A stretch of 64,000 nt of DNA from Burkholderia seminalis DSM 23518 (GCF_902832885.1 NZ_CADFDK010000017.1:62001-126000), one strand, 5' to 3'. Numbered from the stretch's first letter, positions 16,916 to 26,038 are shown. Numbers and translations are program-made. The notes: generated from the letters alone by a model not told the origin.

Positions 16916-17881
16916 TTACTTGATGACCGTCTTCGCTTCCTTGACGAGATCCGGCGACAGCGTGACGCCCTGCTTCGCGGCCGCGCCCGTGTTCGCGAAC
17001 AGTTCGAGGTTGCTGCTCGTCTCCGACGCGATCGCGCCCGGCTTCTCGCCCTTCAGGATGCGCGCGACGACCTTGCCCGTCTGCCGGCCGAGATCGCCGT
17101 AATTGATGCCGAGCGCCGCGATGCCGCCGCGCTTCACGCTGTCGGTGTCGCCGGCGACAAGCGGGATCTTCGCTTCGTTCGCGACCTTCACGAGCGCTTC
17201 GTATGCGGACACCACGTTGTTGTCGGTATTCGTGTAGATCACGTCGACCTTGCCGACCAGGCTCTTCGCGGCCGGGCCGATGTCGACGGTACGCGGGGCG
17301 GCGGCTTCCTTCAGCGCCATCCCCTGCTTCGCGAGGATCTCCTTGAGCGCCTTCACGACGACGACCGAATTCGCCTCGCCCGGGTTGTAGACCATGCCGA
17401 CCGTCTTCGCATTCGGCACGACGCGCTTGATCAGCGCAGCCTGGCGATCGAGCGGCAGCTTGTCGGACACGCCCGTCACGTTGGTGCCCGACGGGCCCCA
17501 GCCCTTCACGAGCTGCGCGGCGACCGGATCGGTGACGCCCGAATAGACGACCGGCACGCTCTTCGTCGCGGCGACGACCGCCTGCGCGGCCGGCGTCGCG
17601 ATCGCGACGATCACGTCCGGCTGGTCGCCGACGAACTTGCGCGCGATCTGCGCGGCCGTGCCCGTGTTGCCCTGCGCGCTCTGGTATTCCCACTTGAGCT
17701 TGTCATCGCCGTAACCTTCCGCCTTCAGTTCGGCGCGCACGCCGTCGCGGATCGCGTCGAGCGCCGGATGATCGACGATCGACAGCACCTTGACGGTCTG
17801 CGCATGCGCGGCGCCGGCCAGCGCGAATGCGGCGACGCCGGCCGCGATCGAACGGATCGCGAAAGTCTTGAATCGCTTCAT
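16916..17881 (-). CDS. ABC transporter substrate-binding protein (ABC_sub_bind family)
   Basis: 321 residues from the ATG at 17881, which has a GGGGGAG ribosome site a few bases upstream. Residues 1-25 are a signal peptide (MKRFKTFAIRS, then a hydrophobic AAGVAAFALAGAAHA with an AHA cleavage site). The mature part has the two-lobe pattern of the family, with VPVVYSGVTDPVAAQLV, VGMVYNPGEANSVV and TDSVKRGGIAALGINYGDLG. It is a periplasmic receptor feeding the permease and ATPase downstream in the same operon. A longer in-frame extension is rejected because the signal peptide begins at this ATG. Confidence 0.92.
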   Translation of the reverse strand: MKRFKTFAIRSIAAGVAAFALAGAAHAQTVKVLSIVDHPALDAIRDGVRAELKAEGYGDDKLKWEYQSAQGNTGTAAQIARKFVGDQPDVIVAIATPAAQAVVAATKSVPVVYSGVTDPVAAQLVKGWGPSGTNVTGVSDKLPLDRQAALIKRVVPNAKTVGMVYNPGEANSVVVVKALKEILAKQGMALKEAAAPRTVDIGPAAKSLVGKVDVIYTNTDNNVVSAYEALVKVANEAKIPLVAGDTDSVKRGGIAALGINYGDLGRQTGKVVARILKGEKPGAIASETSSNLELFANTGAAAKQGVTLSPDLVKEAKTVIK

Positions 17882-18212
17882 GGGTGAGTCTCCCCCGTAT
17901 TGTGTCGGTTCTGGATGATGGATTCCCGCCGCCGTCGGGCGGGCGCCGCCGCGCGTACGACACGCCGGCGATCGGCCCGCGCACGCTCCGGGAAAGCGTG
18001 CAGCGGCGAACGCACGAGCATACCATTTCCGCAGACCACCGCCTGACTGAACGCTTTCGCCAGGCACGCCGGATCGCGGCACGCGCCGAAGCCCGAAAAT
18101 GCGCGCGAAGCCCGGCCGGCGGCGGTGCCGGCCGGTGTCGGCCAACGCGTCAGCCGCGCGCGCGGCTTTACGTTATGCTGTCGGCCGACCCAATCCACGC
18201 CATGGAGGGCAG
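17882..18212. other. Divergent intergenic region (ABC importer / four-cysteine protein)
   Basis: 331 bp between two divergent genes. It must hold both promoters, but no convincing -35/-10 pair, operator palindrome or structured leader was recognised. Short open frames crossing it have no protein-like features. Confidence 0.5.
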
Positions 18213-18521
18213 ATGAAACGGGGGATCCGAACCATCGCATGCGTGGCCGTCGCGCTGGCGCTGCCCGGTACGGCATGCGCGCTGACCGACGGCAGCGCGC
18301 AATACGACGACTGCATGCTCAATGCGCTGCGCGAAAGCCGCAACGGCGCGGCGGCGCAGCTGATCCAGCGTTCGTGCGACGCGCTGTACCGCAACAACGC
18401 GATGCTGCTGCCGCGCGAGCGGCGCTTTCACGAGTGCGTCGTGCAGTCGCTGCCGGGCGTGCGCGACAACTACGCGATCCAGCAGATCATGTCGATCTGC
18501 TCGCGGCGCGGCGAGATGTGA
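18213..18521 (+). CDS. Small secreted four-cysteine protein (VF_A0006-like)
   Basis: 102 residues. A signal peptide (KRGIRTIACVAVALALPG, cleavage after ACA) precedes a mature domain of about 78 residues with four cysteines in two similar halves: CMLNALRESRNG ending in IQRSC, and CVVQSLPGVRDN ending in MSIC. The paired spacing suggests two disulfides in a helical hairpin repeat, exported to the periplasm. This matches a small family annotated only as four-cysteine protein; function unknown. The ATG at 18213 follows GGAGGGCAG. A bidirectional terminator separates it from metQ. Confidence 0.8.
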   Translation: MKRGIRTIACVAVALALPGTACALTDGSAQYDDCMLNALRESRNGAAAQLIQRSCDALYRNNAMLLPRERRFHECVVQSLPGVRDNYAIQQIMSICSRRGEM

Positions 18522-18550
18522 ACGGGCGCCGCGCGCCGGACGCCCATGAA

Positions 18551-18594
18551 AAAAGGGCCTGCGCGATGCAGGCCCTCGCGATGCAGGCCCTTTT
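18551..18594. terminator. Bidirectional intrinsic terminator with internal 15-bp duplication
   Basis: Outer arms AAAAGGGCCTGC (18551-18562) and GCAGGCCCTTTT (18583-18594) form a strong hairpin with A/T runs on both sides, serving the convergent four-cysteine gene and metQ. Inside, the unit CGCGATGCAGGCCCT is repeated exactly twice (18562-18576 and 18577-18591), so the left arm has two competing partners. Confidence 0.85.
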
Positions 18595-18620
18595 CGTTCA
18601 GCGGTACCGGTGCGCGGCGT

Positions 18621-19436
18621 TCAGAACGACGCGACCATCGAGCCCTTGAACTGCTTCTTGATGAATTCCCGCACTTCCTGCGACTGGTACGCCTTGACCA
18701 GCTTCTTCACCCACGGCTGATCCTTGTCCTTCGCGCGCACGGCGATCAGGTTCGCGTACGGGCTCGTCAGCGATTCGAGCGCGATCGCGTCCTTGGTCGG
18801 CTGCAGGTTCGCGGCCAGCGCGTAGTTCGTGTTGATCACGGCGGCATCGACGTCCGACAGCACGCGCGGCAGTTGCGCGGCGTCGAGTTCGGAGATCTTC
18901 AGCTTCTTCGGGTTCTCGGCGATGTCGAGCACCGTCGCGTTGTTGCCGCCCGTGCCGGCGCCCGCCTTCAGCTTGATCACGCCTTGCGTCTGCAGCAGCA
19001 GCAGCGCGCGGTTCTCGTTCGACGGATCGTTCGGCACCGCGAGCTTCGCGCCTTGCGGCAGGTCCTTCAGCGACTTGTACTTCTTCGAGTACACGCCGAT
19101 CGGCGAGATGTAGGTCAGGCCCGCGCTGACGATCTTGTAGCCGCGCTGCTTCACCTGGCTGTCGAGGTAGGGCTGGTGCTGGAAGCTGTTCGCGTCGAGG
19201 TCGCCCGCGTCGAGCGCCGCGTTCGGCTGCACGTAGTCGTTGAACTCGATGACCTTCACGTTCAGGCCTTCCTTCTCCTTCGCGACCTTCTGCACGACTT
19301 GCCACACTTCCGCATCCGGGCCGGCGACCGTGCCGACCTTGATCACCTTGTCGTCGGCGCGTGCGCCTGCCGACAGCGTCAGCGCGGCACCGGTGGCCAG
19401 TACGGAAAATACCTTCAGGAGACTGCGACGCTTCAT
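18621..19436 (-). CDS. metQ: MetQ/NlpA-family substrate-binding protein (D/L-methionine type)
   Basis: 271 residues. The mature protein shows the NlpA family pattern: VIKVGTVAGPDAEVWQVV, FNDYVQPNAALDAGDLDANSFQHQPYLD (quoted in part: NAALDAGDLDANSFQHQP), AVPNDPSNENRALLLLQ and VINTNYA. Such proteins deliver methionine or related amino acids to a MetNI importer. The signal peptide (residues 1-27) ends in AGARA and has no lipobox cysteine, so this copy is probably a soluble periplasmic protein rather than a lipoprotein. No metN or metI lies next to it. Its leader contains a terminator/antiterminator-like arrangement at 19468-19507. Confidence 0.9.
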   Translation of the reverse strand: MKRRSLLKVFSVLATGAALTLSAGARADDKVIKVGTVAGPDAEVWQVVQKVAKEKEGLNVKVIEFNDYVQPNAALDAGDLDANSFQHQPYLDSQVKQRGYKIVSAGLTYISPIGVYSKKYKSLKDLPQGAKLAVPNDPSNENRALLLLQTQGVIKLKAGAGTGGNNATVLDIAENPKKLKISELDAAQLPRVLSDVDAAVINTNYALAANLQPTKDAIALESLTSPYANLIAVRAKDKDQPWVKKLVKAYQSQEVREFIKKQFKGSMVASF

Positions 19437-19467
19437 CTGTTTCTCGCTTTCTTGCTTGCTAAAAAAT

Positions 19468-19507
19468 GGGGCGCGATACGGGTAAGCCCCGACTCGCAGG
19501 AAGGGGC
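19468..19507 (-). promoter_or_regulatory. Candidate transcription attenuator in the metQ leader
   Basis: On the minus strand, GGGGC (19486-19490) can pair with GCGCCCC (19468-19474), which is directly followed by six T residues (19461-19466); this resembles an intrinsic terminator about 30 nt before the metQ ATG. The same GGGGC can instead pair with an upstream GCCCC (19503-19507), which would prevent the terminator. A further 6-bp hairpin (AGCGGG / CCCGCT) lies upstream at about 19527-19551. No known riboswitch class was recognised. Confidence 0.45.
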
Positions 19508-19642
19508 AAATGGTGTCACAGGATCAGCGGGAAGTGAAATACATCCCGCTCATATGGGTATGCACCGGTACAGTGCTGACGGCAGGTGCGGGGTTCGGCC
19601 GTTAGTTGCGTTCATGACGCGTCGCGCGTCGGCCGGCACGCT

Positions 19643-21280
19643 TTACCTCACCGCCGTCTCGCCGGCCGTGTTCGCCCCGAACGCCGGCTCGGCCGCCTGC
19701 TCGCCGGCCCGGCGCGGCGCCCGCCCGCCGGCGTCGCCGACCCGGAACGCGCCGACCGCGTCGCGCAGCCGTGCGGCCTGTTCCTGCAGCGACGCGGCAG
19801 CCGCGGCGGCTTCCTCGACGAGCGCCGCGTTCTGCTGCGTCACCTGGTCCATCTGCGTGACCGCGCGGCCGACCTGCGTGATGCCGCTCGCCTGCTCCTC
19901 GGACGCGGCCGCGATCTCGCCCATGATGTCGGTCACGCGCGCGACGGCCTGCAGGATCTCGCCCATCGTCGTGCCGGCCTGGCCGACCAGCGTCGAGCCG
20001 TTGCGTACGCGCTCGACCGAGTCGACGATCAGTTCGCGGATTTCCTTCGCGGCCGTCGCGCTGCGCTGCGCGAGCGAACGCACTTCGCCCGCGACCACCG
20101 CGAAACCGCGCCCCTGCTCGCCCGCGCGCGCGGCCTCGACCGCCGCGTTCAGCGCGAGGATGTTGGTCTGGAACGCGATGCCCTCGATCACGCCGATGAT
20201 GTCGGCGATCTTGCGCGAGCTGTCGTCGATCTCGCCCATCGTGCCGATCACGCGGCTCACGACGTCGCTCCCGGTGCGCGCGATGTCCGACGCGTTGTTC
20301 GCGAGCCCGCTCGCCTGCCGCGCGTTGTCGGCGTTCTGCTTCACCGTCGCGGTGAGCTGCTCCATGCTCGCGGCCGTTTCCTCGAGCGACGCGGCCTGCT
20401 CCTCGGTGCGCTGCGACAGGTCGTCGTTGCCGGCCGAGATCTGGCGACTTGCCGACGCGATCGACTCCGCCGACTGGCGGATCCCGCCGAGCGTCGCCTG
20501 CAGCCGCGCCTGCATGTCGTGCATCGCGGCCATCATGCTGGTGCGGTCGCCCGCGCGCACCGGTACCGGCTGCGTCAGGTCGCCCCGCGCGATGCGCGCC
20601 GCGAGCGCGGCCGCTTCGTCGGGCTCGCCGCCCAGGCTGCCGCGCACGTTGCGAATGATCACCAGCATCGCCGCGCTGATCACGAAGCCGATCACGAGCA
20701 CCACCGCGAGGTGGCCCAGCAGCGTCCGGTAATAGAGGGTGTCGATGTCCTTCAGGAACACCCCGCTCGAGATGTTCCAGTCCCACGGCGCGAACCGCGT
20801 GACGTAGCTGATCTTCGGCACGGCCGTCTCGCTGTGCGGCAGCCGCCCGCGATATTCGGCGAAGCCGCTGCCGGTCGCCTTCGCGGCGTTCAGGATCGTC
20901 ACGAACAGCGGCTTGCCGTCCGGATCGAGATAGTCGCCGACCTGCGTGCCGACGAGCTTCGGCAGCGTCGGGTGCATCAGCACGACCGGCTTCGAGTCCA
21001 TCACGAACACGTAGCCCGAATCGCCGTAGCGCATCGCGGCGAGGCTCGCGAGCGCGTCGCGCTTCGCGTCGGCCTCGGGCAGCGTGCCGCTCTGCGCGAG
21101 GGCGTGATACGCGTTCACGATGCCGGCCGCCGAGTCGACGAGATTCGCGATGCCCGCCTTGCGTTCGTCCAGCATCGTCGCGCGCGTCTCGTACGCGCTC
21201 CATGCGCCGACGCCCAGCAGACCGACCCATACCAGCGCAAGCGCGAGCCACAGCTTGCGGTTCAAACTCATTCTGCTCAT
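19643..21280 (-). CDS. Methyl-accepting chemotaxis protein with single Cache domain
   Basis: 545 residues from the ATG at 21280. Topology: TM1 about 10-30, a periplasmic sCache-type sensor about 35-185 (with [15 protein letters not shown] and [14 protein letters not shown]), TM2 about 190-212, a HAMP domain to about 265, and a long cytoplasmic signalling domain. The signalling tip contains [20 protein letters not shown], the highly conserved hairpin that binds CheA and CheW. The C-terminus is Ala-rich. It is a transmembrane chemoreceptor; related sCache receptors bind small organic acids, but the ligand is unknown. The upstream in-frame extension is rejected because TM1 begins here and a sigma-28-like promoter lies just upstream. 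Confidence 0.92.
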   Translation of the reverse strand: MSRMSLNRKLWLALALVWVGLLGVGAWSAYETRATMLDERKAGIANLVDSAAGIVNAYHALAQSGTLPEADAKRDALASLAAMRYGDSGYVFVMDSKPVVLMHPTLPKLVGTQVGDYLDPDGKPLFVTILNAAKATGSGFAEYRGRLPHSETAVPKISYVTRFAPWDWNISSGVFLKDIDTLYYRTLLGHLAVVLVIGFVISAAMLVIIRNVRGSLGGEPDEAAALAARIARGDLTQPVPVRAGDRTSMMAAMHDMQARLQATLGGIRQSAESIASASRQISAGNDDLSQRTEEQAASLEETAASMEQLTATVKQNADNARQASGLANNASDIARTGSDVVSRVIGTMGEIDDSSRKIADIIGVIEGIAFQTNILALNAAVEAARAGEQGRGFAVVAGEVRSLAQRSATAAKEIRELIVDSVERVRNGSTLVGQAGTTMGEILQAVARVTDIMGEIAAASEEQASGITQVGRAVTQMDQVTQQNAALVEEAAAAAASLQEQAARLRDAVGAFRVGDAGGRAPRRAGEQAAEPAFGANTAGETAVR

Positions 21281-21353
21281 CTGCGTGCCTTTGTCGATGT
21301 CGATGCGCCGATGCGCGCGAACGGCCTGTCCCGCGCAAACGGTTGCTCCTTCA

Positions 21354-21380
21354 ATTACGGCAACGAGGCTTACAACTTGA
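21354..21380 (-). promoter_or_regulatory. Sigma-28 (FliA)-like promoter for the chemoreceptor
   Basis: On the minus strand TCAAGTTG-N11-GCCGTAAT closely follows the flagellar/chemotaxis pattern TAAAGTTT-N11-GCCGATAA. It would start transcription roughly 65 nt upstream of the chemoreceptor ATG. Control by FliA is expected for this class of gene. Confidence 0.6.
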
Positions 21381-21469
21381 ATACGCGCCGGCGCGACAGC
21401 CCGCATCCGCTGTGCTACAAAGACCGCCTGACCGGCGCGCAACGCGCCGGCACCATTCCAGGGCCATCC

Positions 21470-21760
21470 ATGTACGTCATCGACATCCACTACACCGCGT
21501 CGCTCGAACGCATCGACGACGCGCTCGAACGCCATCGCGCGTATCTGCAGCCGCAATTCGACAAGGGCATCTTCATCGCGGCGGGACCGAAGGTGCCGCG
21601 CGAAGGCGGCATGATCCTCGCGGCCCGCATCGATCGCGACGCACTCGACGCGATCCTCGAGACCGATCCGTTCGTCACCGAGGGGCTCGCCACCTATCGC
21701 GTGACCGAATTCCGGATCACGCGTGCCGCGTCCGGCTTCAACGTGCCGGCGCTGCCGTAA
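21470..21760 (+). CDS. YciI-family protein
   Basis: 96 residues. The start [22 protein letters not shown] and the end [15 protein letters not shown] match the dimeric alpha-beta ferredoxin-like YciI fold; a conserved Asp/His active-site pair is typical of the family. No enzymatic role is established for this subgroup, which is related to muconolactone-isomerase-like proteins. It stands alone between the divergent chemoreceptor gene and the convergent end of the cytochrome oxidase assembly operon. Confidence 0.82.
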   Translation: MYVIDIHYTASLERIDDALERHRAYLQPQFDKGIFIAAGPKVPREGGMILAARIDRDALDAILETDPFVTEGLATYRVTEFRITRAASGFNVPALP

Positions 21761-21813
21761 CGCGCGCGCCGCCCGGCGCTCAGCGCAGGCGGACAGCGGG
21801 GAAAGAGGAAAAG

Positions 21814-21839
21814 CGTGACGGCGCGGGACGGCCGTCACG
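21814..21839 (-). terminator. Intrinsic terminator of the scoI-side assembly operon
   Basis: Arms CGTGACGGC and GCCGTCACG with an 8-nt loop lie 34 bp after the scoI stop. On the minus strand the stem is followed by CTTTTCC. It may also serve the convergent YciI gene. Confidence 0.65.
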
Positions 21840-21872
21840 TGATCGCCGGGCAGGACGCCCGGCGGCGGCCGG

Positions 21873-22490
21873 TCAGTCGACCAGCAGCTTCAGGTCGTGG
21901 ACCCACGGGCCGGGGCCCTGGCCGTCGCGCACGAACAGGCGCAGCTTGCCGTCGCGGTCGAACACGTAGCTCGCGGCCGTGTGATCCATCGTGTAGCTGC
22001 CGGGCGTCTTGCCGGGTACCTTCGCGTAGTACACGCGGAAGTCCTTCGTCACCTTCTTCAGCGCCGCTTCGTCGGCCGGCCGCAGGCCGATGAACGACGG
22101 ATCGAACGCGGGCACGTACTGGCCGAGCAGCGCCGGCGTGTCGCGTTCCGGGTCGACGGTGACGAACAGCACCTGCACGCGCTTCGCGGCATCGGGCCCG
22201 AGCTGCTTCAATGCTTCGGACAGCTCGGCCATCGTCGTCGGGCACACGTCCGGGCAATGCGTATAGCCGAAGAACATCACGACGGCCTTGCCCTTGAAAT
22301 CGGCGAGCGTACGCACCTTGCCGGCCGTATCCGGCAGCGAGAAATCGCTGCCGAACTGCGTGTTGCCGGTGATGTCGAGATTCTGGAATTTCGGCGCGTT
22401 GTCGCATCCGGCGAGCAGCAGCGCCGCCGCGAATGCGCACGCGAACATCCAGCCTTGGCGCGCGCGGCGCCCGAACCTTGATTGGAGCAT
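21873..22490 (-). CDS. scoI: SCO1/SenC copper chaperone for cytochrome c oxidase
   Basis: 205 residues. The lipoprotein signal ends in LLLAGC near residue 27, anchoring it to the outer face of the inner membrane. The thioredoxin fold has the copper-binding [12 protein letters not shown] (CX3C) and the distal histidine in [12 protein letters not shown]. Sco proteins deliver or reduce copper at the CuA site of subunit II, encoded by coxB in this window. It is the last gene of the SURF1-to-scoI run, 17 bp after ctaB, and is followed by a terminator. Confidence 0.93.
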   Translation of the reverse strand: MLQSRFGRRARQGWMFACAFAAALLLAGCDNAPKFQNLDITGNTQFGSDFSLPDTAGKVRTLADFKGKAVVMFFGYTHCPDVCPTTMAELSEALKQLGPDAAKRVQVLFVTVDPERDTPALLGQYVPAFDPSFIGLRPADEAALKKVTKDFRVYYAKVPGKTPGSYTMDHTAASYVFDRDGKLRLFVRDGQGPGPWVHDLKLLVD

Positions 22491-22507
22491 TGCGTTCAAC
22501 CGTGCGG

Positions 22508-23410
22508 TTACACGCCGAGCAGCGGGCGTGCGTAGTGATCGACGAGCAGCGCGGCGAACAGCAGCGACAGGTAGACGATCGAGTAGCGGAAGGCCTTGCG
22601 GGCGAGTTCGTCCGAATAGTCGCGATGGATCTTCCACGCATACGCGAGGAACACCGCGCCGAGCAGCACCGCGCTCGTCAGGTAGACGGCCCCGCTCATC
22701 CCGGAGATGAACGGCATCAGCGTGACCGCGAACAGGATCACCGTATACAGCAGGATGTGCAGCCGCGTGAATTTCTCGCCGTGCGTGACCGGCAGCATCG
22801 GCAGCCCCGCGTTCTCGTAATCCTTGCGGCGATAGAGCGCGAGCACCCAGAAATGCGGCGGCGTCCACACGAAGATGATCAGCACGAGGATCCACGCGTC
22901 GCCCGGCACCGCGCCGGTGACGGCGGCCCAGCCGAGCGCCGGCGGCATCGCGCCCGACGCGCCGCCGATCACGATGTTCTGCGGCGTCATCGGCTTGAGC
23001 AGCAGCGTGTAGATCACCGCGTAGCCGACGAACGTCGCGATCGTCAGCCACATCGTCAGCGGGTTCGTGAACGTATAGAGCGTCCATGCGCCGACGCTGC
23101 CGAGCACGGCCGAGAACAGCAGGATCTGCGGCGTCGTGATCTCGCCGCGCGCGGACGGGCGCCACGCGGTACGGCGCATCATCGCGTCGATCTTCTGTTC
23201 GACGAGGCAGTTGATCGCGAACGCGGCACCGGCCAGCAGCCAGATGCCGATCGTGCCGCCGATCAGCACATGCCACGGCACCATGCCCGGCGTCGCGAGG
23301 AACATGCCGATCACCGCGCAGAACACCGCGAGCTGCGTGACACGCGGCTTCGTCAGCGCCATGTACTGGGAAAAGCGGCTACCGGGCGATTGGGAGAGGG
23401 TGCTTTGCAT
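22508..23410 (-). CDS. ctaB: Protoheme IX farnesyltransferase (heme O synthase)
   Basis: 300 residues and about nine membrane segments of the UbiA prenyltransferase superfamily. Conserved motifs are [20 protein letters not shown], the Asp-rich-region equivalent [15 protein letters not shown], and [21 protein letters not shown] (in part: [17 protein letters not shown]). It attaches a farnesyl group to heme b, making heme O for CtaA. The ATG at 23410 gives the normal family length; a longer in-frame extension overlaps ctaA and is rejected. The gap to ctaA is 8 bp. Confidence 0.95.
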   Translation of the reverse strand: MQSTLSQSPGSRFSQYMALTKPRVTQLAVFCAVIGMFLATPGMVPWHVLIGGTIGIWLLAGAAFAINCLVEQKIDAMMRRTAWRPSARGEITTPQILLFSAVLGSVGAWTLYTFTNPLTMWLTIATFVGYAVIYTLLLKPMTPQNIVIGGASGAMPPALGWAAVTGAVPGDAWILVLIIFVWTPPHFWVLALYRRKDYENAGLPMLPVTHGEKFTRLHILLYTVILFAVTLMPFISGMSGAVYLTSAVLLGAVFLAYAWKIHRDYSDELARKAFRYSIVYLSLLFAALLVDHYARPLLGV

Positions 23411-23418
23411 GGGGACGG

Positions 23419-24531
23419 TCACGCCGGGGCGGCGTCGCGCGCAGGCTGCGCGACACGGCCGGGACGGCTTGAAAGGATGCGAAAGTTTAACATGACGACG
23501 AGCAGCAGCAGGATCGCGGCCCCGCCGTTGTGCGCGACGGCGACCGGCAGCGGCCACTGCAGCACGATGTTGGTCAGGCCCGTCACGAACTGCAGCAGCA
23601 CGACCAGCAGCACGCCGTTCGCGGGCCGCCGCAGCGACTCGAAGCGGCGCATCTTCAGCGCGAACGCGACCAGGTACGCGACCACGACGAACGCGAACGT
23701 GCGGTGCGTCCAGTGGATCGCGACCAGCGCGTCCTGCGTGATCGCCTCGCCGTCCTTCGTCATCCCGAGCGCGCGCCACAGGTGGAAGCCATGCTGGAAG
23801 TCCATCGGCGGGATCCACTGGCCGTTGCAGGTCGGGAAGTCGGTGCAGGCGAGCACCGCGTAGTTGGTGCTCACCCAGCCGCCGAGCGCGATCTGCACGA
23901 CCAGCAGCACGAGCGCCGCGAGCGCGGCCGCGCGGTAGCGTCCGGCCTCGGGGTCATACGACGGCAGCGGCGTCTGCCGCGCCGCGAGCCAGCCGAGCGT
24001 GCCGAGCAGCGTGAGGCCGAGCAGCAGGTGGATCGTGACGATCACCGGCTGCAGCTTCATCGTGACCGTCCACGCGCCGAACGCGCCCTGCACGAGGATC
24101 AGCAGCAGCAGGCTCGTCGGCCACCACGGCGACACGTGCAGCGGGCGGCGGCGCAGCCGCGCGGCCCACGCGATCACGACCTGCGCGATGATCAGCACGC
24201 CGATCGCCATCGCGAAATAGCGGTGGATCATCTCGATCCACGCCTTCGTCATGCTGACGGGGCCCGTCGGCATCGCCTGGTGCGCGGCCGTGATCGCGGC
24301 GTGCGCGATGAACGGCGACGACGTGCCGTAACAGCCGGGCCAGTCGGGGCAGCCGAGCCCCGAATCGGTCAGCCGCGTGAAGCCGCCGAACATCACGAGG
24401 TCGAGCGTCAGGAAGGTGGTGATCCACACGAGCTTGCGGAACTTGTCGTCGTCGGCCTTCACCCACACGTACGACAGCGGCAGCAGCGCGATGCACAAGC
24501 CGATCAGGCCGAGTTGCAGTAGATACGACAT
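23419..24531 (-). CDS. ctaA: Heme A synthase
   Basis: 370 residues with eight predicted membrane helices and conserved heme-ligand histidines, for example in [27 protein letters not shown] and [33 protein letters not shown] is the family signature containing the paired cysteines. It oxidises heme O to heme A for the aa3 oxidase encoded nearby. It sits directly between the Sco-like membrane protein gene (25 bp) and ctaB (8 bp) in one operon. Confidence 0.95.
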   Translation of the reverse strand: MSYLLQLGLIGLCIALLPLSYVWVKADDDKFRKLVWITTFLTLDLVMFGGFTRLTDSGLGCPDWPGCYGTSSPFIAHAAITAAHQAMPTGPVSMTKAWIEMIHRYFAMAIGVLIIAQVVIAWAARLRRRPLHVSPWWPTSLLLLILVQGAFGAWTVTMKLQPVIVTIHLLLGLTLLGTLGWLAARQTPLPSYDPEAGRYRAAALAALVLLVVQIALGGWVSTNYAVLACTDFPTCNGQWIPPMDFQHGFHLWRALGMTKDGEAITQDALVAIHWTHRTFAFVVVAYLVAFALKMRRFESLRRPANGVLLVVLLQFVTGLTNIVLQWPLPVAVAHNGGAAILLLLVVMLNFRILSSRPGRVAQPARDAAPA

Positions 24532-24556
24532 CGGAATGGTGCCTCGTTCTCTTGCC

Positions 24557-25183
24557 TTAACCGATGCTCGACCACTTCAGCAGCTTCGTCACGTCCGACT
24601 TGATCTTGCTGGGATTCGGGTCCTTCGGGAAACGCATCATCAGGTTGCCGTTCGGGTCGACCAGGTAAATGTGGTCGCTGTCCTTCGTGCCGGCATCGGC
24701 CGGCAGCCATGCGGCCACCGCGGCCGGATCGGCGACGAGCCGGCGCGTGTCGGGGTACGCGTCGAGCACCTTCTGCGGCATCGCGCCCGCGTCGCTGCGC
24801 AGCCACACCATCGTGATCCGGTGCCGCTCGCCCGCCTGCGTGACGCGGATCTGGCGCATGAAATAAAGCTTCTGCGCGCACGCGTCGTCGCACGCGCTGC
24901 GGTCGGTCATCACGAACAGCCACACGCCGCGCAGCGACGCCAGCGGCACGGTCTTGCCGGTTTCGTCGGTCACCTGCAGACCGGCCGGGATCGGGCGCTG
25001 CGGCTCGATCAGCGTGCCGTAGTTCGTCGACCCGCCCTTCGGCTTGATCACGTAATAGGTGAAGTACGACGCGATCATCGGCGCGGCGCACACGAGACCC
25101 AGCAGCACGAGCATCCAGCGGCCGCGCTTGCGGGCCGCCGGCGAGATCGGCGCAGCGGCCGGACCCTGACGGGAAGATTGCAT
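24557..25183 (-). CDS. Membrane-anchored Sco-like thioredoxin-fold protein of the cox assembly operon
   Basis: 208 residues from the ATG at 25183 (an in-frame TTG lies two codons upstream). One N-terminal membrane helix (about 25-47) precedes an extracytoplasmic domain. That domain has a CX3C pair in RSACDDACAQK and, later, DHIYLVDPNGNLMMRF. The CX3C plus downstream histidine followed by YLVDPxG is the Sco pattern, although overall similarity to scoI is low. It is usually annotated only as a hypothetical transmembrane protein. Its position between SURF1 and ctaA suggests a role in copper or thiol handling during oxidase assembly, which is inference. Confidence 0.75.
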   Translation of the reverse strand: MQSSRQGPAAAPISPAARKRGRWMLVLLGLVCAAPMIASYFTYYVIKPKGGSTNYGTLIEPQRPIPAGLQVTDETGKTVPLASLRGVWLFVMTDRSACDDACAQKLYFMRQIRVTQAGERHRITMVWLRSDAGAMPQKVLDAYPDTRRLVADPAAVAAWLPADAGTKDSDHIYLVDPNGNLMMRFPKDPNPSKIKSDVTKLLKWSSIG

Positions 25184-25243
25184 GGACAAATCAGACCTCT
25201 CGAAACGAACCCGCGGCGCCGGCGCCGCGTCCTGGGATGGCGC

Positions 25244-25957
25244 TCATGCGCCGGCCGACTTCTTCGCCGCACGCCGCGCGGCGTACAGGCCGAAGCCGAG
25301 CGCGGCCGCCGCCATCGCCCACCACTGAAACATGTAACCGTAATTGCGCTCGACGCCGGTCGTCGCCGCCGGCCAGTCGCGCACGAGTTTGTCGCCGTCG
25401 TCGCTCGTCTGCTGGATCACGAACGGCTGCAGCGGCAGCCCCGTTTCCTTCGCATACTCGGCGACGTCCAGGTTCTGCCGGATCTTCTGGTGCGCGGCCG
25501 ACCCGCCCTCGCCGAGCTCGAACGCACGCGATGCGTCGGCACGCGCGATACCGACGATCTCGACGTCGCCCGCCGGCGTCGCGAACGGCTCGATCGCGGT
25601 GCGATCGGCGATATTGCGCGGCAGCCAGCCGCGGTTCACGAGCACGACACCGCCGCCCGTGAGTTTAAACGGCATCACGACGTAAAAACCCGGCTGGTCG
25701 TTATACGGCCGATTGTCGAGAAACACCGCCTGCTCGGGCAGGAAACGGCCCCTGGCCCGCACGCGATGGAACTCGATCGACGCAAGCGGCATCGGCTGCG
25801 CGCCGACGTCGACGGGCGCCGCCTGCTCGTAGCGCGCGATGCTCGCCTGCAGCGCTTCCTTCTGGTGCGCGCGATCGCGCTGCCAGAAACCGAGCCGGAT
25901 CGTCACGGCGACGACGACGAGGATCAGGAGCGCGGGCAGCCAGCGGATCTTCATCAT
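25244..25957 (-). CDS. SURF1 family cytochrome oxidase biogenesis protein
   Basis: 237 residues with one helix at each end: about 5-22 (LPALLILVVVAVTIRLGFWQ) and about 210-228. Family motifs include LGFWQRDRAHQKEAL, FLDNRPYNDQPGFYVV and VLVNRGWLPRN. SURF1 helps place heme A in subunit I. The start is one of two adjacent ATG codons; 25957 is used. It heads the run SURF1, Sco-like, ctaA, ctaB, scoI on the minus strand and is divergent from the twin-transmembrane gene. Confidence 0.93.
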   Translation of the reverse strand: MMKIRWLPALLILVVVAVTIRLGFWQRDRAHQKEALQASIARYEQAAPVDVGAQPMPLASIEFHRVRARGRFLPEQAVFLDNRPYNDQPGFYVVMPFKLTGGGVVLVNRGWLPRNIADRTAIEPFATPAGDVEIVGIARADASRAFELGEGGSAAHQKIRQNLDVAEYAKETGLPLQPFVIQQTSDDGDKLVRDWPAATTGVERNYGYMFQWWAMAAAALGFGLYAARRAAKKSAGA

Positions 25958-26038
25958 GCGGCCCGCCGGGCACATGCGCGAAAGCGAAGTGCGATAATTA
26001 TCCCCTTCCTTTCGAATGGCCGTCGTCCGGTTCGTGTC

